Of a stretch of DNA of 64,000 bases, positions 19,417 through 27,486 are shown piece after piece. Each line of letters opens with the position of its first letter. The stretch's first letter is position 1. Origin of the DNA: a virus. The notes below the pieces were generated by a model. The model had not been told where the DNA came from, did not search any database, and saw only the letters and a program-made list of their open reading frames with translations. The position numbers and the translations under genes are program-made. The stretch covers positions 47,401 to 111,400 of the IMG/VR virus record IMGVR_UViG_3300021079_000001, one strand, 5' to 3'.

Positions 19417-20235
19417 ATGTCTACAACAAGACAACAGGCTCCTGTAGTAGAGGGAAGAAGAGTCTGTAAAGAGTGTAAAGAAAACAAATTAATAGACGAG
19501 TATTACAGCAGACACAACTGTATATCTCAGACATGTATAAGTTGTTTTAATATAAAAAGAAAAGCAGCATATAGGTTAAAAAAGGAAGAGCAGGGTATAG
19601 AGTTAAGGAATTTGAAAGTGAAAAAATGCCTATCCTGTGGTGTAGAAAAAGAAAGAACTATAGATAACTATACAACAAGAGGTAGAAATTTCTCTAATAT
19701 TTGCAGAGCATGTACCGATGATGTATTCGAATCTATAAAACAGAATAAAATAAATAAGGGACCCTTACCAGAGAGTAGTACAAGACTGTGTACTAGATGT
19801 ATGGAAGACAAATTAATAGGAGAATTCTATTATTCTGTATCGCATCAAGTATATAGAGATCCTTGTAAAAAGTGTTGGGGATTGAAGTACTATAATAGTG
19901 AAAAAAGAAAAAACTGGTCGAGTGGTAATGTGAATAGAGCAACACGATTATTATCCTCTTATAGGGTATTTGATATAAAGAGGGGATTGGAGTACGGATT
20001 GAGTAAAGAGTATATAAATGATCAGCTTCAAAAGAGTTGCACATACTGTGGGTATCCTGCTACAGGACTAGATAGAATAGATAACACAAAAGGTCATACA
20101 GATGAAAACTGTATACCATGTTGTTGGGAGTGTAATACAGCCAGGATGAGCAACTTCACAGTAGATGAGATGAGAATAATAGGAAGAGGAATAAAAGAAG
20201 TAAAAGACAACAGGTACAAGACAACGACAGTATAA
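19417..20235 (+). CDS. HNH-type homing endonuclease with zinc ribbons
   Basis: 272 residues. Three Cys4-type knuckles are visible (CKECKENK...CISC; CLSCGVEK...CRAC; CTRCMEDK...CKKC). The C-terminal nuclease segment has CTYCGYPATGLDRIDNTKGH...NCIPCCWECN, matching HNH proteins in which the D/H residues bind the metal and scissile phosphate. It is free-standing between virion genes and more AT-rich than them, which suggests a mobile gene. Confidence 0.85.
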   Translation: MSTTRQQAPVVEGRRVCKECKENKLIDEYYSRHNCISQTCISCFNIKRKAAYRLKKEEQGIELRNLKVKKCLSCGVEKERTIDNYTTRGRNFSNICRACTDDVFESIKQNKINKGPLPESSTRLCTRCMEDKLIGEFYYSVSHQVYRDPCKKCWGLKYYNSEKRKNWSSGNVNRATRLLSSYRVFDIKRGLEYGLSKEYINDQLQKSCTYCGYPATGLDRIDNTKGHTDENCIPCCWECNTARMSNFTVDEMRIIGRGIKEVKDNRYKTTTV

Positions 20236-20269
20236 CATACTCATTATCAACTAATTACAACTACATATT

Positions 20270-21304
20270 GTGAAGGAACTAGTAACAGTGGTATCTGTAC
20301 CACATGATCTATACTGGGTAGCTGAGATAGAGGTACAATGTGCCAATTTTCAACGACTGGGATATACCGGTGCATATCATGTACTGGTACTTGTAGAGGG
20401 GGAATTTCCTTATAAGTGGTATTGGGGTCAACTTGCTAAGAGGTATCCATGGGCCAGCTTCTTCTTCTATAGAGAGGATCATATCAAGAACCTGATAGCC
20501 ATATATCCACCGGTACAGAGGGTTAGATGTCTGAAAAGGCATTGGACTGAGCACCCTGAACTGCAAGAGAAGGTGATACTGTATATAGATGGTGATGTAT
20601 TATTTACCAGGTTACCTGATTTCTCTGAGTATATGGATGATGATATCTGCTACCTATCTAAGACGGAGTACATATCAGCAGAGTACTTTGCTAGTAAGGT
20701 GAAGGACATATACCCATTCAAGAAGAAGGAATATGCCCAAGAAGATGTACTAGGAGACCTCTGTAGGATAGTAGGTATAGATAAACAGGTAGCAATAGAT
20801 AACCAGGATAATACCGGTGGTTGTCAATATCTACTGAAGGACATTGATCTTAAATTCTGGGAAGATGTTGAAAAGAATTGTATAGAACTCCGATTACGTA
20901 CTGTTAATTTCAATGCACAATACTTTAGTAGTGAGGATAAGGGATTTCAGTCATGGGCTATAGGAGATATGTGTGGACTACTCTGGAACCTATGGAAACG
21001 GGGTAAAGAGACCAGATGCCCGGAGTATATGAATTTTGCATGGTCTACTAATCCTATAGCAGAATATGATAATAACATATTCCTTCACAATGCCGGTGTA
21101 AATGCTAAAGTGATGGAGATAGATGGTAAGAACATTCGAATGTTCTATAAGTCGGATATCCGGTTCCGTACTAGTTCATTAACATGGTTCGATATTAATC
21201 CAGATAGCTGGAGAGTAAGTGACAAATATTGCAGCTACATGTATCTACAGGAAATACTTAGTATTAAGAACCCTGTATGCATTACAAAGAGCATAAATTA
21301 CTAA
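20270..21304 (+). CDS. GT-A-fold glycosyltransferase
   Basis: 344 residues starting at GTG; no ATG fits and the leader AACTACATATT resembles neighbouring leaders. L-Y-I-D-G-D-V-L-F near residue 105 is a D-x-D metal and nucleotide-sugar site. NTGGCQYLLK and FLHNAGV further on fit GT8-like transferases. It may glycosylate virion fibres or host surface sugars; acceptor and donor are unknown. The last codons (CITKSINY) resemble part of the endonuclease remnant just downstream (KITKQIKIY), suggesting a past insertion at this 3' end. Confidence 0.7.
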   Translation: MKELVTVVSVPHDLYWVAEIEVQCANFQRLGYTGAYHVLVLVEGEFPYKWYWGQLAKRYPWASFFFYREDHIKNLIAIYPPVQRVRCLKRHWTEHPELQEKVILYIDGDVLFTRLPDFSEYMDDDICYLSKTEYISAEYFASKVKDIYPFKKKEYAQEDVLGDLCRIVGIDKQVAIDNQDNTGGCQYLLKDIDLKFWEDVEKNCIELRLRTVNFNAQYFSSEDKGFQSWAIGDMCGLLWNLWKRGKETRCPEYMNFAWSTNPIAEYDNNIFLHNAGVNAKVMEIDGKNIRMFYKSDIRFRTSSLTWFDINPDSWRVSDKYCSYMYLQEILSIKNPVCITKSINY

Positions 21305-21306
21305 CA

Positions 21307-21453
21307 ATGACTAGTGGAGGAATATATACAATAACTAATACTATAAATGGTAAAATGTATGTAGGATACACTACTAATTACAAGATTACAAAACAAATTA
21401 AAATCTATGCAAAATGGCTAATCAGAATTATAACAAACTTGTGGCGTGGATGA
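21307..21453 (+). pseudogene. Truncated GIY-YIG homing endonuclease remnant
   Basis: A 48-codon frame opens with SGGIYTITNTINGKMYVGYTTN, an unmistakable GIY-YIG N-terminus. The nuclease core is then missing: the frame passes directly into KITKQIKIYAKW and runs into the next gene. The complete relatives in this window are 230-330 residues, so this is a deletion remnant. Its last 40 nt overlap the start of the following virion gene. Confidence 0.75.
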
Positions 21454-21926
21454 AGTTCACAGGAGAAGGCTTTATGATAGGCGGTACCAACACATGGAGG
21501 CCGATTGGCGTTATACCTAGAGACGGATACTGGAGACAGATACCAGGAGATCTTAGCTCATTATGCTGCGGTGTAGGTAGTAGTTTGCTTATAGTGCAGA
21601 ACAATAGCACTAACAGTAATAATCCAGGAGCTACTGTAACATCATTAACTACTGCAGATGGTGCTATACAGTGGACCGGTACTATAGCTCAATCTGGTGG
21701 TATGCATGTATTTGTCATTCCTAATGGATATGATGAGACTTTTACACTTACCATAGGTATGGTAGGTACTCATGATGGTGTGGATATTGCAACATCTACT
21801 ATAGTAGGTTCCGGTACAATATCAGCAGCTACTCCTAGCTTCCTTAACAGTGGTACAGTATCTGCAGTATTTAATACCAGTGCTACACCAGCATCACAAT
21901 ATCTTGTAGTATTATCAGACGACTAA
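21414..21926 (+). CDS. Probable virion protein
   Basis: 170 residues, small and polar residues with alternating hydrophobics (TSLTTADGAIQWTGT; GTISAATPSFLNSGT). It resembles phage surface or fibre-associated proteins. Its ATG lies inside the endonuclease remnant, so the leader may have been altered by that insertion and deletion. No enzymatic motif is visible. Confidence 0.55.
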   Translation: MANQNYNKLVAWMKFTGEGFMIGGTNTWRPIGVIPRDGYWRQIPGDLSSLCCGVGSSLLIVQNNSTNSNNPGATVTSLTTADGAIQWTGTIAQSGGMHVFVIPNGYDETFTLTIGMVGTHDGVDIATSTIVGSGTISAATPSFLNSGTVSAVFNTSATPASQYLVVLSDD

Positions 21927-21940
21927 TATAACTACATAAT

Positions 21941-22261
21941 ATGTTATTACTTGACATTACCGTGAGTACTCCCATTATTGTATTAGTTATAGGGGCTATC
22001 ATTACAGTGTTTCTGACTCTTACGAAATTCGTATGGAACATAGTAGAAGGAAAGCACAATGAGGCCATGAAGAGATTGGATAGGATAGTAGATGAGCAGA
22101 AGGTTATTGAACAGGACCTGAAACCCCTTACAATGAAAATAGCTGAACATACTATAGAGATACAGACTATTCGAGATAAACTCCATGATCAGGAAGGTTG
22201 GCTAACAGCACATGGTAATCAACTGCAGCTTATTAATAAAACCCTCAGAACAGCATCATGA
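21941..22261 (+). CDS. Membrane-anchored coiled-coil protein
   Basis: 106 residues. Residues 4-30 form one hydrophobic segment (LDITVSTPIIVLVIGAIITVF). The rest is charged and helical with heptad-like hydrophobics (MKRLDRIVDEQKVIEQDLK...IQTIRDKLHDQ). The layout recalls small lysis-cassette proteins. The stop overlaps the next start by 4 nt (ATGA), so translation is probably coupled. Confidence 0.55.
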   Translation: MLLLDITVSTPIIVLVIGAIITVFLTLTKFVWNIVEGKHNEAMKRLDRIVDEQKVIEQDLKPLTMKIAEHTIEIQTIRDKLHDQEGWLTAHGNQLQLINKTLRTAS

Positions 22262-22659
22262 CAATAGAACAAGGTATACAGGATATTAAGAACTCCCACA
22301 ATAAGTTGTGGTACATAGTTATTGTACTGGCTATATTGATAGGGATCTTGTTATTCAGATTATTCTATGGTGGTACTGATCCTGTTATAGTACGGGATGA
22401 TATCAAGGTACGTAACTCTCTGGATAGTCTCCGCATATGGACACAGCAACAGTATGATGTACAACAATACAATGAACTACGATATCATCAGGATTCTATT
22501 AGAATAGCTGGTATGGCATCTGCAGTAGCTAGGGTACCAGGTATATTACAGACCATTAATAATAAAAGAGATGCGCAACTACATACTATTGATAACATGT
22601 CTGCTGATCAGCAATTTATGCTATTCTCAGAGTGGTTATCCCAGGCAGATAGTCTATAA
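22258..22659 (+). CDS. Inner-membrane spanin-like protein
   Basis: 133 residues: short cytoplasmic N-terminus, one membrane helix at about 18-36 (WYIVIVLAILIGILLFRLF), then a helical periplasmic-type domain rich in Q, D and R. The overlap of its 3' end with a second secreted protein in another frame recalls Rz/Rz1 spanin pairs, which fuse inner and outer membranes at lysis. There is no sequence proof, so this is a positional and topological call. Confidence 0.45.
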   Translation: MTIEQGIQDIKNSHNKLWYIVIVLAILIGILLFRLFYGGTDPVIVRDDIKVRNSLDSLRIWTQQQYDVQQYNELRYHQDSIRIAGMASAVARVPGILQTINNKRDAQLHTIDNMSADQQFMLFSEWLSQADSL

Positions 22660-23005
22660 TAAGGATACAGTAGTACTCATTACTGTACACCAGGAGAAGA
22701 TGCTGAACAGGGCCCATGAGACATGGTTAGCCTGTGCACAGGGGAATGACTCACTATTAACAGCTATTGATAGTTGTGCAGCATCTTATATATTATTTGA
22801 CAGTGCTACCCAGGCACTTCGTAATGAAATTGCATCACTTTATTTCCTTAGTAGTCACCAGGTAGCAGTTATAGATACGCTGCAGGGGGTTATTAAGGAT
22901 CAGAAGAGGTACATACAGCAGCTCAGAGTACACAGGGGTCTTATGGGAGTATTGGATGGGGTATTAGTTGCAGTTATAGGGTACTTATTGATTACACATG
23001 GATAG
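22571..23005 (+). CDS. Exported protein overlapping the spanin-like gene
   Basis: 144 residues. The N-terminus is a signal peptide (MRNYILLITCLLISNLCYSQ) with a Bacteroidota-style end at S/Q. The preceding cysteine is not in a good lipobox. The middle is helical and a hydrophobic stretch sits near the C-terminus (VLDGVLVAVIGYLLI). It overlaps the upstream gene by 89 nt in a different frame. A role as outer spanin partner is possible; a second membrane helix would be unusual for that. Confidence 0.5.
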   Translation: MRNYILLITCLLISNLCYSQSGYPRQIVYNKDTVVLITVHQEKMLNRAHETWLACAQGNDSLLTAIDSCAASYILFDSATQALRNEIASLYFLSSHQVAVIDTLQGVIKDQKRYIQQLRVHRGLMGVLDGVLVAVIGYLLITHG

Positions 23006-23318
23006 GATACGATATGTAGGTCCCTCACGTCTTACTGATAATGAGCTGCATCTGCTACAAGAGATTGTTACTATAGTTGAATACACTGACCCAGGCTTCA
23101 TTATATCTATCTGTAAAAACCCAGAGAATATTATAGCTCATATCACACCGTCTTCACAGGATTTTCGACAGGGAATTATTGATAACTTACTGTATGTTAA
23201 CAAGGTACTGAAAGTGCGTATACACTTCTCTAGTAGCCTTGGTATATCCCGTATTATTTCTTTTACTGTCAATTTGGATATCACAGTATCTGATGTATCT
23301 TTGCCTTTACATAATTAA
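22998..23318 (+). CDS. Unknown small protein
   Basis: 106 residues, no recognised domain. A mixed alpha/beta composition without signal peptide or membrane helix suggests a soluble cytoplasmic protein. It starts inside the last codons of the previous gene (8-nt overlap), consistent with one lysis/tail operon. Confidence 0.5.
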   Translation: MDRIRYVGPSRLTDNELHLLQEIVTIVEYTDPGFIISICKNPENIIAHITPSSQDFRQGIIDNLLYVNKVLKVRIHFSSSLGISRIISFTVNLDITVSDVSLPLHN

Positions 23319-23324
23319 CTACAT

Positions 23325-23582
23325 ATGAGCAATTTAAAGGCAGGTACCAAGTACCAATGGGCTGAGGATGCAGTATTTACACTGACCTCTAAGGAGTTTA
23401 GCACCTTGTATAATGGATTAACTAACATTGTAGCATCTCCGGTATTCCAACAGCAGATGCAGAAGGGTACAGCTATTATCCAGTTGCACCAACTGATGAA
23501 TGGTATGTTGGATGCTGCAGTAGGAACCGGTATAGCATATGAGGCTACGGAGTCGGTAGTTACTGCTGATGTACCTGCTTAG
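23325..23582 (+). CDS. Unknown small protein, last gene of the plus-strand arm
   Basis: 85 residues with a helical pattern (FSTLYNGLTNIVASPVFQQQMQKG) and an acidic, valine-rich end. No family recognised. Its stop TAG (23580-23582) interlocks with the minus-strand gene's stop (TTA, 23579-23581). The two transcription arms therefore meet here with no room for a conventional terminator. Confidence 0.55.
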   Translation: MSNLKAGTKYQWAEDAVFTLTSKEFSTLYNGLTNIVASPVFQQQMQKGTAIIQLHQLMNGMLDAAVGTGIAYEATESVVTADVPA

Positions 23583-23764
23583 TTCTTTCTTACCTTAGAT
23601 TGATTATCATCTACCCACAGGGGATCTGTCATGGATACTGCTACTGACCAATAGTCTTTGCATTGGTTAAGCATGTCCATGACAGTATACTCATCATACA
23701 CCCTTATCTGAGTATCTGTATAACCTATTGGCATATGGGCATTGAGTATCTGTTCATTGGTCAT
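23579..23764 (-). CDS. Unknown small protein, last gene of the minus-strand arm
   Basis: 61 residues, acidic then basic at the end (DNQSKVRKN). No domain recognised. It overlaps the upstream nuclease gene by 4 nt (ATGA), so its translation is probably coupled to the nuclease. Confidence 0.6.
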   Translation of the reverse strand: MTNEQILNAHMPIGYTDTQIRVYDEYTVMDMLNQCKDYWSVAVSMTDPLWVDDNQSKVRKN

Positions 23765-24516
23765 ACTGGTTGCTTTATATCTTTGAATATTCTGTCTACT
23801 GCCAATTCCAGATAGGGTACCTTGATGGGTGTGACACTTTCTACTATATACTGGTCATTCTTATCTACCAACATTACCGGGTATCCTATACCATCATAGT
23901 GGGATACTTTCATTTTCACATGCTCTATTACTAATGAATCTACTACCATATGTGGGTTATGGTACTGCAGCATCTTTGCATATAGTGATAGTTGGAGACT
24001 ATAGTGGTTGAGGTTATGATCCTCTAGTGAGAATAATGGTCCCAACATCTTCTTGCCTCTGAATGACTTGCTCTTTATCTCTTTACTGGTTTTATAGTCT
24101 CTTATTATTATCTTATTACCACGCACTTCCAGATAATCTATCTGACCTGCTATTTTGTATTCTGGGTGGTATACTATGAACTCCGGGTATATACCATTCT
24201 GTAGTTCCTGTGGCAGTGACATTTTCACACCATCTACTATTGGACATTGTATACCCTCTACCAGTTCATCCTCACGTAACTTGTGGTACCATGTTCCGAG
24301 TGTAGTTGATCTATCTCTTTCATCCTGCCATATCTTACGTACTTCTGCAGGTACCATACCATACCATTTTCCATCCTCCCGTAATACACAACTCTCTGAT
24401 GCTCTTATCTCATTGAACTTCTCCTTGTATTCCCCCAATAATGTAGTGATACTGGTATATTGTACACCAGCATCATCTACATATTTGTGGTCTTTTTCTG
24501 TGAATGCTACATGCAT
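23761..24516 (-). CDS. PD-(D/E)XK nuclease, RecB/Cas4-like
   Basis: 251 residues. The nuclease core shows GTWYHKL (motif I helix, histidine), then AGQIDYLEV with the first catalytic aspartate, then IIIRDYKTSKE, which is D-x-K. This is the usual phage exonuclease arrangement for end processing in recombination or DNA breakdown. The ATG is preceded at 4 nt by a -7 promoter element, so the message may be leaderless. Confidence 0.85.
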   Translation of the reverse strand: MHVAFTEKDHKYVDDAGVQYTSITTLLGEYKEKFNEIRASESCVLREDGKWYGMVPAEVRKIWQDERDRSTTLGTWYHKLREDELVEGIQCPIVDGVKMSLPQELQNGIYPEFIVYHPEYKIAGQIDYLEVRGNKIIIRDYKTSKEIKSKSFRGKKMLGPLFSLEDHNLNHYSLQLSLYAKMLQYHNPHMVVDSLVIEHVKMKVSHYDGIGYPVMLVDKNDQYIVESVTPIKVPYLELAVDRIFKDIKQPV

Positions 24517-24520
24517 ACCA

Positions 24521-24551
24521 CGAAGGTACTACACATATTAGTATTATACAA
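24521..24551 (-). promoter_or_regulatory. Bacteroidota-type promoter, leaderless start
   Basis: On the minus strand, TTG (24551-24549), a 20-nt spacer, then TACCTTCG (24528-24521), matching TTG-N20-TAnnTTyG. TGGT and the ATG of the nuclease gene follow directly. Transcription starting about 5-7 nt past the -7 element would begin at or next to the ATG. Confidence 0.65.
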
Positions 24552-24735
24552 GTTGTTGCTTAACTTTGTATATCTTTTCTTTATCTTCCCACTTTTCCAC
24601 CTCACACGCACATGCATCTATTACATGTATTGCATACCTTTTCATTAGACTACGTACCATTTCCGGAGTCCATTCTAATACTCCACTATTCAGGTAGTCT
24701 ATATACTCTACCATAGTTGATGCTGTACTTATCAT
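24544..24735 (-). CDS. Unknown small protein
   Basis: 63 residues, helical (MVRSLMKRYAIHVIDACACEVEKWEDKEKIYKVKQ, shown in parts). Several phage proteins in this arm share this style: a helix with A-x-x-V-I-D-A-C followed by a charged end with K-Q-Q-L (compare the genes ending at 29580 and 43493). They may be paralogues of one small family. The -33 region of the downstream promoter overlaps its 3' end. Confidence 0.6.
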   Translation of the reverse strand: MISTASTMVEYIDYLNSGVLEWTPEMVRSLMKRYAIHVIDACACEVEKWEDKEKIYKVKQQLV

Positions 24736-25064
24736 TTCTTACTATTTAGTAGTTCCAGTGCGAATGTGAATGCAGCTACTTCAGCATCTGTACGGCATTT
24801 GTACCACTCAGTCCCTTGTAGTGTTCCTATACCATAGTTCCAGCCACTATCTTCTGTCCAGTGGATGCTGATATATATACCTTCTTTATCGAGTATATCG
24901 TACATCATTCTGGGTGCAGCACCTATACTATTCTGTACTATACTGTCTACAGGTACTGCGCTCATTATCTCTGGTGATAGCTTACCACTCTTGTTGAGCT
25001 CTGTTAATATCTGTTCTTTTATCTTGATGTACGCCTTTGGGTACTGTGTCTTGATGTCTATCAT
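24732..25064 (-). CDS. Unknown protein
   Basis: 110 residues from the ATG that overlaps the preceding gene's TGA (ATGA at 25061-25064). A longer frame to 25103 exists but would sit inside the upstream gene. Alpha/beta composition with a W-rich centre (IHWTEDSGWNYGIGTLQGTEWYKC). No family recognised. Confidence 0.6.
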   Translation of the reverse strand: MIDIKTQYPKAYIKIKEQILTELNKSGKLSPEIMSAVPVDSIVQNSIGAAPRMMYDILDKEGIYISIHWTEDSGWNYGIGTLQGTEWYKCRTDAEVAAFTFALELLNSKK

Positions 25065-25225
25065 AATGTTTTGTCTTTTACTTTCTGTTTCCATTCCTCC
25101 CATGTTAGGGAACGTTCTTCCATGTCCTTCTTTATCTCTTCGAATAGTTTTGCAGTTAGTCTAGGATCTCCTGCTATACTGTCTAATAGTTCCTCTATGA
25201 ACTTTTTCGGTTCTTTTGTTATCAT
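25061..25225 (-). CDS. Small helical protein (54 residues)
   Basis: Begins MITKEPKKFIEELLDSIAGD and is strongly charged and helical. It was recognised from the open frame, an A-rich leader and 4-nt overlaps at the downstream junction. Function unknown; such tiny proteins in phage early arms often bind host enzymes, but nothing here shows that. Confidence 0.6.
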   Translation of the reverse strand: MITKEPKKFIEELLDSIAGDPRLTAKLFEEIKKDMEERSLTWEEWKQKVKDKTL

Positions 25226-25248
25226 ATTCTACATTGTTATGGTGCCTA

Positions 25249-25827
25249 CTACTGTATTTTAGTTTTTTCTTCTTGTTCTATTAGTGCAATAATCAATGTT
25301 TCTTTATTGAGATCTGGTATTGGCCACACTTCTCCATCTGCAATAGGTTGACCTTCTTTATAATTATTACAATATACCAGTACATTTTCATCCCTATTTA
25401 CTATCCTATATTGTGGGCTAAGTATTTGTTCTGTATTACCCCATTGATCTACCCTTGTTATATACATCATGTAACAACTTATCAATTTGCTGCTAAAGTC
25501 TCCATATTTTCCCTGCAGAAATAGCTCAAAGTCATGTTCATAATCTTGTGGTATTTTTAATACAGCTACATGATAACCTTCATCATGATTATACACATCT
25601 ACCAACACTTGCATGTCATTATATTCACTCATTAAATCATGGAACATATCTTGTTGATTATCTTCCGGATGAAATAGTAATGACAATGTGATATATGAAG
25701 AATCTGCAGGTCTACTGCTATCTCGTAGATAGCATTGTATAAATCCTCCCATTTTTAGGTATGAAGGTGCTATTCCATATATGTCTAATAACATCTTACC
25801 ACTTGTATTCATTTCTTGTTTGCTCAT
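25249..25827 (-). CDS. Unknown protein
   Basis: 192 residues, soluble alpha/beta composition, acidic. Segments such as PEDNQQDMFHDLMSEYNDMQVLV and an IADGEVWPIPDLNKETLI region are visible, with no motif I can assign. It ends in a lysine-rich tail (EEKTKIQ). It lies 23 nt upstream of the 54-residue gene on the same transcript. Confidence 0.6.
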   Translation of the reverse strand: MSKQEMNTSGKMLLDIYGIAPSYLKMGGFIQCYLRDSSRPADSSYITLSLLFHPEDNQQDMFHDLMSEYNDMQVLVDVYNHDEGYHVAVLKIPQDYEHDFELFLQGKYGDFSSKLISCYMMYITRVDQWGNTEQILSPQYRIVNRDENVLVYCNNYKEGQPIADGEVWPIPDLNKETLIIALIEQEEKTKIQ

Positions 25828-25843
25828 ATTTATTTCTAGTTTA

Positions 25844-25999
25844 TTAGTTACTTACTCTACCTCTGATTATTTTACATAGCAATGCATCATACTTGACCAG
25901 TATTTGCTTCAACTCTGTAATTTGGGCTACTGTTGCATTGTCTATTTCTTCCATGTCCGGTAGTACTACTGTACGTACTAGTGATTTGTTGTCTGTCAT
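25844..25999 (-). CDS. Small protein (51 residues)
   Basis: Begins MTDNKSLVRTVVLPDMEEID and continues as a helix (AQITELKQILVKYDALL). The ATG overlaps the stop of the NinG-like gene by 4 nt, supporting coupled translation. Function unknown. Confidence 0.6.
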   Translation of the reverse strand: MTDNKSLVRTVVLPDMEEIDNATVAQITELKQILVKYDALLCKIIRGRVSN

Positions 26000-26412
26000 A
26001 CTCCGAATTGTTTGTGTGCTTGTTCTGTTCTCTCTATTACCTTGTCTCCTGGATTACTGTCTACGTTCGAGTGACACTGCCAACAGAGCATCATCAGATT
26101 ACTGTACTCATACTTCAGGTGTTCATACCTGTCCAACCCTTTGGGAAGGAGGTGGTGGTGATACAGTGACTTGTTCTCTCCCCATATACCTTCACCACAC
26201 TGCTCACATCTATGGGGCTTTTTCTGCCAATGTTCCTCGAACAGTGCCCACATTCTCATTGTGTCTTCTTTGTTCTGCTGTATCTCCTCTGGAGTCTTTG
26301 GTCGGCTCTTCAGTTTGCTGCCTCTGGTGAGCCTCCCAGTACCCTTGCTGAGTGGTTTACCCTTCTTCAGTGTTCCTGTTCTCTGTAATGGAGTCTTCCT
26401 AGATAGTGCCAT
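25996..26412 (-). CDS. NinG/Rap-like HNH nuclease
   Basis: 138 residues from the ATG at 26412; a longer frame reaches 26433. A basic N-terminus rich in K, R, P, T (SRKTPLQRTG...) resembles lambda NinG, which promotes recombination. The core has C-E-Q-C, then Y-H-H-H-L-L-P-K-G, N-L-M-M-L-C-W-Q-C-H-S-N, an HNH-type metal site with a zinc knuckle. It probably resolves or nicks branched DNA alongside the RecA and exonuclease genes of this arm. Confidence 0.75.
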   Translation of the reverse strand: MALSRKTPLQRTGTLKKGKPLSKGTGRLTRGSKLKSRPKTPEEIQQNKEDTMRMWALFEEHWQKKPHRCEQCGEGIWGENKSLYHHHLLPKGLDRYEHLKYEYSNLMMLCWQCHSNVDSNPGDKVIERTEQAHKQFGV

Positions 26413-27229
26413 TCTGTTGTATATATGCGCCATTATTGATACTGCGTTGTACCTTCATAGCCAGTTCCTGTATGGTTATCTCTCTGGTCTGTATCTTCCA
26501 TATATCTGCTAGTATCTGTTCCAGTGTGTTGTATACATCGAACTCTCTCATGTCATGTTGTATAGCTTCATCTGCAGGTACTTTCTCCAATAATTCCTTT
26601 CCTAGTTCACTGATATCTACTAGTGGTATGGAGAATTTCCACTCATCAGTTGATTGTACATTACCCATATCTCGGAGCCCTTCCAACTTACTCATATCTG
26701 CTGAACCTGTCATACTGGTAGCTGCTTTGATGAACTTGTCTGTTATTTCCTTCTCTAGTTGGCCGCTGACTTCTGGTACATTCCTCTCTCGTATCTTCTC
26801 TATCTGTTCCTGTAGCAGATCACCACCAACACTCAGGTTACTCACTACTGTATCTACTATAGCATCTGGTACTGGTAGTTGTACTGGTGTAGCATTCTCT
26901 GCTGGCATTGTACCATCTCTCTTCATCTCTGCTACTTTCCTGATCATTGCCTGTGCTACTGTGTCTGGTACTGGTTCATCTACTAGTTGTACTATAGTAT
27001 TATTTGGATACCACACATTATTCTTTCTATCCTCACTGACACATACATATCCAGCTTGTGGTACATCTTCTTCTGTCATCACAGGTCCACCATTCCAGAA
27101 TGTCCCTACCTGTCCATCTATGTAGAACCTTTCCATTCCATGTATATCTCTCAGCTTCACTAACCTCTTTCCCTGCTCATCTGCGTAGTCACTGTTGGAC
27201 TTGTCTGTGTATTCTATACTGTCATTCAT
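26399..27229 (-). CDS. Unknown helical protein
   Basis: 276 residues. A short N-terminal beta region (KLRDIHGMERFYIDGQVG) is followed by proline-rich linkers (PVQLPVPDAIVD) and a long helical C-terminal half (LLQEQIEKIRERNVPEVSGQLEKE). No catalytic motif. It overlaps the NinG-like start by 14 nt. A scaffold or nucleoprotein role is possible but not shown. Confidence 0.6.
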   Translation of the reverse strand: MNDSIEYTDKSNSDYADEQGKRLVKLRDIHGMERFYIDGQVGTFWNGGPVMTEEDVPQAGYVCVSEDRKNNVWYPNNTIVQLVDEPVPDTVAQAMIRKVAEMKRDGTMPAENATPVQLPVPDAIVDTVVSNLSVGGDLLQEQIEKIRERNVPEVSGQLEKEITDKFIKAATSMTGSADMSKLEGLRDMGNVQSTDEWKFSIPLVDISELGKELLEKVPADEAIQHDMREFDVYNTLEQILADIWKIQTREITIQELAMKVQRSINNGAYIQQNGTI

Positions 27230-27485
27230 CTGTTTTCTGTATTAGTTGTTCAAATTGATTACCATGTATCAATGGCTTTTCTTCGTTGTCCTCATAGTGC
27301 TCTTTACTAGATAAATGGTAAAACCCGCATAGAGGGCACATGTATACGTAACTGGTTTCCCTATATGTTCTACGTCTATGAGCACCATTCTGTAGATATT
27401 GGAGATTGGTATATGCCTCTTTCTTCGTATACATCGGCTTACCAATACTACACTTGTGCCTCTCTAGATCTACCCATGGGTCCAT
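27222..27485 (-). CDS. Small zinc-ribbon protein
   Basis: 87 residues. A basic helical start (KKEAYTNLQYLQNGAHRRRT) leads into Y-M-C-P-L-C-G-F-Y-H-L-S, a C-x2-C plus H knuckle. This pattern is common in small phage proteins related to HNH or transcription-factor zinc ribbons. It starts 1 nt after the RecA stop, so co-translation with RecA is likely. Confidence 0.65.
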   Translation of the reverse strand: MDPWVDLERHKCSIGKPMYTKKEAYTNLQYLQNGAHRRRTYRETSYVYMCPLCGFYHLSSKEHYEDNEEKPLIHGNQFEQLIQKTDE

Positions 27486-27486
27486 A

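Noticed and set aside
26406-27125. Long plus-strand frame of 239 codons, and others opposite 25.9-36.9 kb
   Set aside because: These frames are antisense shadows of tightly packed minus-strand genes; their translations are rich in S, C, L and I with no known motif.
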